DNA of 64,000 nt from NCBI GenBank assembly GCA_948567375.1, contig OX419758.1:66307965-66371964 (forward strand). Direction: 5' to 3'. Positions 54,859 to 64,000 of the stretch are shown here, one piece after another. Under the pieces are notes generated by a model that was not told the origin of the DNA, did not search any database, and worked only from the letters and a program-made list of their open reading frames with translations. Every line of letters begins with the position of its first letter. Positions within the stretch are counted from its first letter, which is position 1. The stretch is from Lunularia cruciata (taxonomy: Eukaryota; Streptophyta; Marchantiopsida; Lunulariales; Lunulariaceae). The position numbers were made by a program, and so were the translations under genes.

Positions 54859-57800
54859 ATGGCGCCGGATCCGGCTACGGGGAAAAGCAGAGGGTCTCGT
54901 TATCGCAACAATGATGCACACTACAGAGGAGGAGAGGGAGTCGAAAGAGACTCGCAACGTCCTGAAATGGGAGGAAAGGGGAAAGGGGACAAAGAAAGTG
55001 GGGGAACTGATTCTGGTAGGGGCGTGAAAAGACGACAGCATGGAGGTGGTGTAGATGGTAGTGTAGGAGCGACTTCAGTCTCTACACCAACCTCCCATCG
55101 TTCTTCTAAGCGATGGAGGGGTGATGGTCCCGAAGCTTCGGAAGGCACAGTTCCTGTTGATCGCTGGGATGGAGGAGCTCCCGATCCTGTGAAAGAAAGC
55201 GTTGTGTCTCTGATTAAGGGCAAGCAAGAGATGGATGTTAAGATGTTGGATGGAAGCACTGGGAAGGTAACTGTTACACAAGGAAAGGAGGTAATGAATA
55301 TGGAGAAGGTAACGAGGAAGCAGCGAGTCGCGAGAGCAAGTTTGGCATCGGACAATAGAGCGATCACGGTCATGGATTTGCAAGAAACGGACGTTAGTAT
55401 TATAGACTCGAATATACGGATAAAGAACAAAGTCAGCTATCGGAGAGAGATTGTTGCGGAAATCACCGAGTCGGAGGTTGAAAAAGGAGCGAAAGAAAAT
55501 GCGAAAAGTACAGCTGATGTAAGGAGTAGGAGAAGGTGGGACAGGGATGGTCTAAAGGGTGGCGGTGACGAGGTTGAAGACGTCCCCTTACGAGGTATGG
55601 TCGGCTCTGAAGGAAGCATGGAGCGGGAAAAGAGGAAAGAGAAGGCAATTTGGAGGGATAGAGACATAGAGGTCATCAGGGTTCAAAATGGCCGGAAACC
55701 AGGAGAGGGAAGTCGTGAGCTGACAACAGAGGTTGGTGGCAGACCTGAAGCGTCCGATGAAATCGATCAGCGCAGTAATGGTGAGTTATCAGTCCTCATC
55801 CCTGTTCCATACGGGGATGCCCAATTCCTACTTGATAAAGCCTGCTGTTGAGATGGAATTCGATCTGTCTGTGAGGTATGTGATATGTATTTGAGTACTA
55901 TTGCGTTTTCACCGTATCACGACAGGGATTTTGCAAGTCCTTAGTTCGCCGAGCGTGTCTATGAAGCACATTACTGGACATTGTCAGCGCCGCGGACAAG
56001 GGTTACGCGACACCCTTACTGAGGTTTGATCTCTGGCTGTTCCCTGGCTGGACAGCAGCATAACTGAATCGGAAGAACTTGTGACCGTTTCCTTCCCGGG
56101 TCTGTCGGCTGGTGGGACACCAACACCATCTTGTACTTCTCCTTTATCTCAATCTTAGCGGTTTGCGTTCGTGTGAACATCCTGTTCAGCGACCATGTGA
56201 TTCACGATCCAAGATAGACGCCACTACCAGCGTAAGATGAGAATCTCCAATTCGAACTTCATTTCCACATCCTTGTGGCTGTCACCTCATCTACGTGCTA
56301 CTTTCTCTACACCAAGACCATAGCTTCTACTTTAGATCCATCTACACCTGTTGCAAAACTTGGAGAAGTTTGATCCTAAAGAGCTCATTAATATACCGAT
56401 AAATGAATAGTTACTGACGGGGTACTGCGGAGCCATAGGAAGAGTTTCATATAGGGCATAACTAGAAGTTTCGGGGCTTTTCGTGAGGGAAAGTGAGACC
56501 GCGAACTACTGCCCACAAGGATCAGTGTCCACTAGCTACTCTCCAATTTATGTGATATTGACGTCAACGTTCTCGTCTTCTTCTATTATGTGGCTACGAT
56601 TGCCGTTTGGCGATTGGCTAAGCTTGCAGCACTTCCAGTGCGGGTGCCTTCCATTGCACCAAAAGTTATATCACTAGACCTATGTCTACGTAACGACAGA
56701 AATAAACTTCGCTTTGAAGACCGATGTCGCGGAGGTCATATCCCTATTCGTGGTGGGAGAAATTGTGCATATTATTCGAACATTAAGACTATCTCTTACT
56801 TGTTCCATGGTACTGAGAGCATACCGGTTTTTGTGCATATCAATGTCTCTTTTGTTTAGGCAACGCTATGTGACCAAAGTGAAAGAAAAATTCGTACCCG
56901 TTCGGAACTGTTAATCATATTACCTGTCACCACTTGTCCGATCATTTTTGTCCGGCATCAAGCATGGCACCAGATCTTGCAATTCCATCATTTCCAACCC
57001 CTTACTACTTAGAAATTTTTCCTGTACTAGAGAACACAAGTTTAAAGTTGCTTCCTACCTTGCAATTAGCCTTGCACCGGATGCCCTTGTAACTTACGAA
57101 AGCTTTAGGGTCCTTTCTCGGTTAGCCATTAAATAACGAAACCACAGATACGCCACCTGGCAAAGGTGTAAAGTACGCAGGTGTGAATTACACCTGACGA
57201 CCTTGAAGCCTTATTCAAGGCATTGATGCAGAGAAGTTCATTACCTTTCTAAAGCACCAAACTTTGACTTTAGTTTTATTTGCTGGCCAATCAGTCTCGG
57301 TTGTTCACTTAATGTGAGATGCACAGACATGGTGCATCGGATGACTTTGTCAGATTTTTCACCGTCGTTGCCAAACCCCTTCGTATATCTGCCCCATCCG
57401 TAAGCACGGCAGTGCTCGAAAGCACTAGACTGACTTTTGTCATTCTATGTCATTTGTTTCTTCCACTTAGGGACCAGGGACCCAATTTTAGAGTGAGACC
57501 TATTTGACATAACCTATAGCAAGTGGGAAATTCTGAAAAGATTTTTAAACAGCACCAGAACTATGGAGTCCAAATTGTCAGCAAAAGGTATCGTCTTGAT
57601 CAGGGCTTAGCTGTTGGTTGGTACTAGCAATTATTTGAGTGTCAAGTCTGACCCAGGTTGTAGTCTGTGTTCCTGGTACTCTTCCTCCTCTGTTACAGCA
57701 GTGGAACGTCGTCTTTATGGACTCTTTTCTCTTTATCCTGCAGCCTGCCATTGTCAATCGCAATTAAGTCTGAACAATACTAGGGTTCGTTCTTGACAAC

Positions 57801-60800
57801 TTGTAGTGTCTGTTACCATCAGTCGGACGTTGAAGTGAGCTGCTTTTGCACTATACAGCTTGACCTACCATTACTACTAATATTAATCATGTCTCATAAG
57901 TTAAGAACTTTGAACCGTCCACCTTACTCCCAGGGCAGGGCTTACTGAGCTGCAAGAATACCAACTTTGTTTCTTGCAAGTGTTGCAGAGTGGAAGATTC
58001 AAGAGGACCTTAGAAATGTTGAGTTGGAGAAGGAGCTGGAAAATCGCATTCGACGTCGAAGGGAGGAATCAGGTGATCGAGATAGGTGGAGAGATGATGA
58101 TCGTGAACGAGATGGAAAACGGCATTCGGATCCACGGGAGGAGCGCACCAGGGATGAGAGACATAGGGAAGATTATTCAAGGAGAGAAAGGGAGAGGCAT
58201 AGCGACAGACATGAGAGTCGTCAGCACAGAGAGGGAAGTAGACCGTCTGAGGGGAAACCAAAGGAGGACAGGCACTACGAAAGTGATCGTGAGTACAGAT
58301 CTCATCGTGAGGAGCGTCAATATGGAGCTCGTTCGAAAGATCTTGATGATCAAGGACGACCTGAGCGTGCCCGAGATCAAGATCACAGGGATAGAAAAGG
58401 TCGTGATAAGGTACATACGTACGATGTGGAACGTCGAGTTCGGGAGAAAGGCTACAAAGAGGATCCAAACGAGCGGGACAGACCTCACTCTACAACTGCA
58501 TTTGTCGAGTCTACTGAAGGAAGAAGTGAACACCGGCCGAAAAGAGCTCGTGAAGGTGATCTAAACGACGGGTTTGCAACAGAAAGAGAACAACCGAGGT
58601 AAGCTTCAGGGTTAGCTTCTCCCACTCAACCTGAGTTGAGCTACCTGCTTCTGCTTCTTCATGGGACTCAGTATCTTTTCAATGCCATGTCCCAGTAATA
58701 TCTACCAGTCCAGTCACGTGGATGAGGAACCGAGTGGGATAATCCGCAATGGACAGAGCATTCCCTTGCACAGTACCTCTTTTCTTTTTTCATTTGAACG
58801 TCTAGCTCACGCATATAGTCCTGGGAAACTCCTTTCTGTATGTGTAGTGTTGGCGGGCTCATTACATAGAGCATGCAGGGGTTAGTTCCAGTCCTCAAAC
58901 ATCCGCTCCTCGGGTGCCTCATGATTCTTGTCTTGAGACTTCTACGGTTTATGTCTAATACACAGAGAGACTTGGTACGAGGGGTACTGGCATTCGCCCA
59001 GCTACTACTGCACTGCGTTGGGCACTGATGAAGTCGGTAGTGCTTTCGTGCAGGCTAACTATGACAGTCTGGCTGCTTCCTTCTAGTGCTCAATGTGTTA
59101 TGACTCATGCGTGCATAGAGCACGCCGTTATCTTCACTATCCAGTCCTGAGCATCTTGGTTACCTTTCATATACACTTAATGAGTTCTGAATCACACGTT
59201 CCTAGAACGGCTTCTCCTCTCATCTACCAATATCAGAGTCCTGTCACGCTTTGCTCCAACCCAGCCAATATACCATCCACTCTTCTCACATTTCGCTCCA
59301 CCCCAGCTATCCTCGACTAAAGCTATGTTTTCCTACTCGCTCAATGCTTTCTGTTTGCTTCCGAATGGACTTTCCTACACGCTCGATACTTCTCCTCTGA
59401 TTTCGTATTCAGCTGCTTCTTCTATTTCTGTTCCAGAAGGCTGCCATCTTTCTCTTACATGATGCATACTAGTTCACTGTTGATGCTAATTTATGTATCA
59501 ATTTCCGTTCCTGCTTTCTATCTCTGCTTTCCGCTTATCTCCCGTCGACTATTTCTTGCTTAGAGTACCTTCACTTTAATTTGCATACGTTCATGCTTGC
59601 ATTTTGTTACCCATGTGCATGTGCTCAGTTTGTCTCGGTTCCCTACTAAGTGGGTTCTGGATCCCACGTTCTTTGAACGGCTTCTACTTCAATTTCTTAA
59701 ATACACTAACACTATGATGATGTCACAACGTTATGTTTTTTTTCTTAAAGGACAGAGCATTCTCTTTATGCGGCTTTTGGGGTTTAAGAAGTATAGGACT
59801 CTTTTTGCTTTCTATGGTATCCACACCATGAGATGATTACTGATAATATCAGTTACACTCTCACTAATCGTCGAGGTTACTCTTGTTTGGACAATTCCCC
59901 GCCTTGAGGTAAGGATTAACCGGAGGGAGACCTTTGCTCACCACTATATGTAATTGACGGCAATGAAGCGTTTACTGTGTCATAGGTGGGAGTAGAAAGG
60001 TGTTCTAACGAACGGGTGTTATATTCAAAACATTATATCTTGGATATCTGAATCTTGTCTGCAGGCAGACTTAACCAAAATGCATTCTTCCCTCCCTCAC
60101 CTCTCAATCTAACTGTTTGTTATGAGAATTTTACTTCATTCCTTCAAATGCGAGAGTCAAGGCCGGTCAGACGTGGGTATGAAACCAGGTTGTTTATAAT
60201 GAGTCATCTATTCCATTACTCAATACATTCAGCACTGGATGTGTTTAACGTTTTCCCACACTTCCACAGTTCTTCCACTAATGTGTGGAAGAAGCTGACC
60301 TAGGATTTATAGAACGTCAACACCACAGCTACTCAACCATATCTACAGAACTATGTAGTGTGTGGACGAAGCTCATTACTCCCATTGGGTTCCGTTTGGA
60401 TGCGGAATTTCTTTAGTATTTGGTTTTCCATTCCTGTAGCTCGACTAGAGTCCATTTCTTCGTGACGTCCTGACCAGATCTAGTATTTCGTCAAAGTTTC
60501 CCACGAGCCCTTGTGTGCCCCTTTTCAGGTCCTACCTGCTCAAGGACCTGGTAGTAGCTTCTTTTTAAGATGTTTTAGGTGAGGAAAGTCGTTTTTTAAT
60601 CTCCTCACGAACATCTGTGGCGATGGATAGGTTCGGAGTCGCTTGACGTTGGATCGCGTTTGACCAATCAGGTTTATGTGGTTTGATAGTGCCAGAAAAT
60701 GTGGCATCAAGTGTCCATTGACAGATAAATAAATCTGTTGCTTGGTAAATAAATTTAAAAGTGACGACAAGTTTTTCCAACAATCACTTAATCTGCAACA

Positions 60801-63800
60801 GCATATTGTAGAAATCTGTAGAACTGTTAGGACTCAACAAAATAATCTTTGAAATCTTTTGCGTTTCCTTACATATAGACAGCACTCGATCTGCCGTATA
60901 TAGGTCGTACAAGTCTAATTGCTTCAAGTGTTTTCGGTTCTACAAGAGGAACTGTATACTAATTGGTATTCTCCCCCAAATACCCAATCCGATGAATCTC
61001 ACATGAGTTCGTTGAGTCGATTGTAACTTTGTCTAACTTTGTCTCTTGGACCACCTTGTATAGTGTTCCGTATAGGCTTCCTATGAAAGCTTGCACTTCC
61101 TTTTCGGACCATCTGTTGAAAGCCTCCTGTTGACATAGAGCATGCAAGGAGGAATCCCGGTCCTCGTACACGGCTGTTGGTGGGTTTAGGACTTTTTTTG
61201 CTTTCGACGTATCCACTCTAAGATATGATCACTGCTATACCACTTAAACTCAGACTCAAGTCGTTGATCCGCGAGGTAACCATTGCTCCAACTGAATCTT
61301 ATCTGCAGGTACAGATGATTTAAAATACTCACTCTGCAACAGTACATTTAACGAAACATCGAGCTTACTGTTGATAGCACTAATCCTCATCTGCAGGTAC
61401 AGACTAAAAGGAGACCTCGCTCATAATTAAATTTGGATAACAGCCATGAGGGATTCACTTCTCATCCCTGTCCACTTTGTTATGTCCTGTCCAGTCCTAC
61501 GTTGGTATAGAACCGTGTTCTGACGAACGTGGTCCATATTCATTTACTCATATTCCTGGCAAATTCTGGAGGAACTGTCACTTCGGTGTTCGGAAGATGA
61601 CTGTCAGAAATTTCCAGTACCATATCTGGGCCTTTAAGGTCCATGTAAACTAGCTTATATTTGATCCACCTCTAGGTCTCATGCAGTGCATTCCCGAATT
61701 CAGGTACACATTTATGATCTGATGGGTAAAAGGACGTTATCAGCAGTAAGAGTTGTCATCTAGTTCCTATTTGTAGGGGGTCTACTCTAGCTATCCGCAA
61801 TAAGCATTGTCATGTAACGTTGTTGCGCTCGTAAGGGTTTTGTTACCACTATAGAAAAGTGTTATTTTGCTAGCATGATGCATCGCGTTGCAAATTAGGA
61901 CAAAGCGTGCCCCACAAAGTCACGTCGTCGTGGGGGTGACGCATTTTAGAGGAATGGAAAATGGGTCAACTTTAAATTAATCTTGGCTTTTGCACAAGTT
62001 GATTCCTTCGTATGTTTGATGGGTGAATGAGGAGTTCTGCTGCCTAGTTTGTAGCATGGCTTCAGAGACCCATTCAGGAAGGAATACCCTACTGACTCTC
62101 TTTAAGCTGATATTTTCTGGCACTTAACACACTTTCTTTAATTATTGTTTTGAGAATAGCTGAAAACCTTCGGTGTTTATTTGCGTTTGCAGACAAGGAG
62201 TGCGTCCCGGAGAAGCAGACATAGCAGTCGTTAACGACTTCGGTAGTGATGACAGACCCAGACGCAGCAGAGATGATCGAGATGACCGGGATCCTGAACA
62301 TCGAAATGAACGCCCTAGGGGTTCTCCAAGAGAAACTGACAGTCTGCGAGCTAATATGAAAGGTAGTAACTGGCGCAGTGAAGGACATGCTTCAGACCTG
62401 GTTCGTGAGGGCCTCCCTTCACCCCATCTGGACACGAGGGCCTCACCTTCGCCGAACCGTATGGATGAGAGGAGATCACCAAAGTACTATTCCCAGAGGT
62501 CACCTTCTCCTCCACATTTGGATATTGCATCTGGTCCGCCGCGAGGTAAGGCAGTACTCGGAGATTGGCTCGAACCCAGTAATAGTGTAAGCAGCTCCAG
62601 TGGTACTCAAAGACGTCCTCCAGGTTCCAACTTACACTTAAACGACCGTCGAGATCGGATGAAATGGCTTGCTGGTGCAGAGGAGGAGGTTAAGAGTGGA
62701 ATGCACAGAAGCAATCGCAGCACAGACGAAGGTAGGGAAGGTTCGTTGAGCCCTCATAGACTTCGTGATCAACATATGCTCGGTGGTCCGGTAAAACCAC
62801 CGCTGCATGGCCAAGACACTTTCTCAAGGGGCATTGTTGGTCGTGGAGATCGAGATAGATGGAGGAGTTCCACTCAAGGTGGTTCTGGATCGTTTGAGGG
62901 TGGCCAGTTGGACCATCACGGTCCAGAAGACTTATCTCCAAGAGAGAGGAATGAACGAGGACGACGAATGTCTATGAATAGGCCACCAGGGAGTCCTATG
63001 CTTAGGCCACAGTTAGCTTCATTACCTGTACCATCTTTGGCGCCGTTGCCACCACCTCCTCCGTTCAGGCCAGGCATCGACAATCCTGCTGTTTTGGGGC
63101 CACCTAATGGTGGATTCGATGATGGTTCCTGTTCCCGAGATCAAGGTAGAGTGGATAGAAAAGGTGGCCCTCTGCGTAGAGAAAGTGGTGGTGGAATTGG
63201 CCCTGGTGACGCTTGGAGAAGCGCAAATATGGGAAATTGGAACTCAAGAAATCAGGGCCCATTGCCTGGTAATGGCTTTCCTCCTTTTCCTCCACAATTC
63301 GCTCCACATCCTTCATCTGGAGGAGGGGGATTTCCTGGTATGGGTCCGCAGTTCCCCGGGCCCCCAATCTTCCCTGGTGGAGGTGGGCGACCACTAATGG
63401 ATATGGGTTTTGGAGGTAGATTTCTCGGCCCTGGAAGTCATATGGGGGAAAATGGAGATGGATTTCTTGGTCCTGGGCGAGGAGCAGGATGGCATGGACC
63501 TGGAGACGGCGATGATGGTCGAGGTCCGCCCCTCATGGGACCAGTTGATGGCTGGGAGGGTCCTGGTCCTCATGGAGATGACAGACATCGTCATGGGCGT
63601 ATGGATTGGGAAAGGGGTGGACCCATGGGTGTGCGTGTTTGGGAAAGAGATAGAGAGAGGGAACTATGGGAGGGACGAGTTAGGGAAGGTGCTTCTGACT
63701 TCATGCCCCTCCGCTCACAGATGGAACCTCCAATCCAAAATACAGCATTTCCTCCAGGGGGCAATGCTTGGGGCATGCCTAGGGAGCCTCAAGTTCATAG

Positions 63801-64000
63801 TGATCTCAAACCTCGACCGGAAAGACCTCCTTATGATATCCAGGAATCAAAGCGGAAGCCTGATGGAGTACCTCCAAAGCTGAAGCAAGTTAAATCAAGT
63901 GGCCGAACACAGATTGTGAGTGAAGGGAAGAGGAACAAATATGTAACTGCTACGATGCAGTCTATTCTTTCGCAGCTGGACATTTCACCGGAACTTGCAG
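54859..64000 (+). CDS. Large RD/RE-rich, Pro/Gly-rich probable nuclear protein, three exons seen, 3' end off window
   Basis: Exon A 54859-55780, exon B 57989-58598, exon C 62193 to the window end. Donors ATG|gtgagt and CGAG|gtaagc and acceptors TTGCAG keep the frame through a phase-1 and a phase-2 junction. At least 1,113 codons are open. Exon A is low-complexity with basic clusters (GVKRRQ, SSKRWR, SRRRWDRD). Exon B starts EWKIQEDLRNVELEKELENR, a likely helix, then over 100 residues of Arg paired with Asp, Glu or Ser. Exon C adds PRGSPRE and SPSPN motifs, a Pro-rich stretch (APLPPPPPF) and a Gly/Pro-rich region (FPGGGGRPLM). Its last residues (KYVTATMQSILSQLDIS) look folded, so a domain may follow. 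RD/RE-rich proteins usually act in pre-mRNA or m6A machinery; I could not name the family. Confidence 0.75.
55781..57988 (+). other. Intron 1 of the RD/RE-rich gene
   Basis: A 2,208-bp phase-1 intron. Joining G at 55780 to AG at 57989 makes a Glu codon. No gene, repeat family or RNA recognised inside it. Confidence 0.65.
58599..62192 (+). other. Intron 2 of the RD/RE-rich gene, with internal duplications
   Basis: A 3,594-bp phase-2 intron. It holds several divergent internal duplications. An ACGTTC...GAACGGCTTCT segment lies near 59195 and 59665. A GGACT-TTTTTGCTTTC segment followed by GTATCCAC lies near 59790 and 61190. A CATAGAGCATGCA string lies at 58863 and 61133. CTGCAGGTACAGA lies near 61303 and 61391. 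No coding frame is supported. Confidence 0.55.

Noticed and set aside
58010-58468. Long minus-strand frames opposite exon B of the RD/RE-rich gene
   Set aside because: They arise from codon bias of Arg/Asp/Glu repeats on the plus strand and encode low-complexity shadows.
54859-64000. Identity as FIP1 or as the m6A methyltransferase subunit MTB, both with RD/RE-rich regions
   Set aside because: Neither the FIP1 motif nor an MT-A70 domain is visible in the window, and sequence around the charged regions does not clearly match.
1-64000. tRNA, rRNA, riboswitch and CRISPR features
   Set aside because: No cloverleaf, conserved TTCGAATC-type arm in proper context, rRNA segment or spacer array was seen by eye; a tRNA scan could still find a missed gene.

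Overview
This window looks like nuclear DNA of a land plant. The evidence is a secreted PR-1 (CAP) protein, a plant-type B-box protein, short GT-AG introns, and plant-style Ty1/copia and chromodomain Ty3/gypsy retrotransposons primed by initiator-Met tRNA. The intron-containing PR-1 gene and a LARGE-type (GT49) glycosyltransferase fit a non-seed plant such as a liverwort or moss better than an angiosperm, but that is an inference and no species is claimed.

Layout. 1-4.5 kb holds an intact two-exon PR-1 gene with its TATA box. 4.49-9.22 kb is one complete but inactivated Ty1/copia element with a perfect 5-bp target duplication. 10.5-11.1 kb carries a small protein with one good B-box, a second degenerate B-box and a possible CCT-like tail. 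13-15 kb is AT-rich and gene-poor. 15.2-35.3 kb is a retrotransposon block. A minus-strand chromovirus (element 1) has its 5' LTR interrupted by a plus-strand chromovirus (element 2). A second copy of element 1's family (element 3) lies 358 bp further on. A solo LTR of element 2's family sits inside an older solo LTR of the same family. 35.3-43.6 kb is mostly gene-poor with small dispersed repeats and one weak hypothetical ORF.

44.0-48.1 kb is an eight-exon gene. Its splice phases join a large first exon (possible myristoylation site, two WW domains, low-complexity linker, membrane segment) to a GT49 catalytic domain. 50.7-51.3 kb has a short minus-strand coiled-coil gene or remnant. 51.4-54.3 kb is AT-rich. 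From 54.86 kb to the end runs a three-exon, still open gene for a large Arg/Asp/Glu-rich, then Pro/Gly-rich, probably nuclear protein, with introns of 2.2 and 3.6 kb.

The most unusual signals are the inferred WW-membrane-GT49 architecture and the LTRs of elements 1 and 3. Those LTRs carry repeated canonical heat-shock elements directly upstream of a TATA box, as expected of a heat-responsive retrotransposon. Both copies of that family also encode a tandem ~20-residue repeat between protease and reverse transcriptase, and both show Asp-Ser-Arg where an active retropepsin normally has Asp-Ser/Thr-Gly. Nothing here forms an operon; the host genes appear to be independent units.
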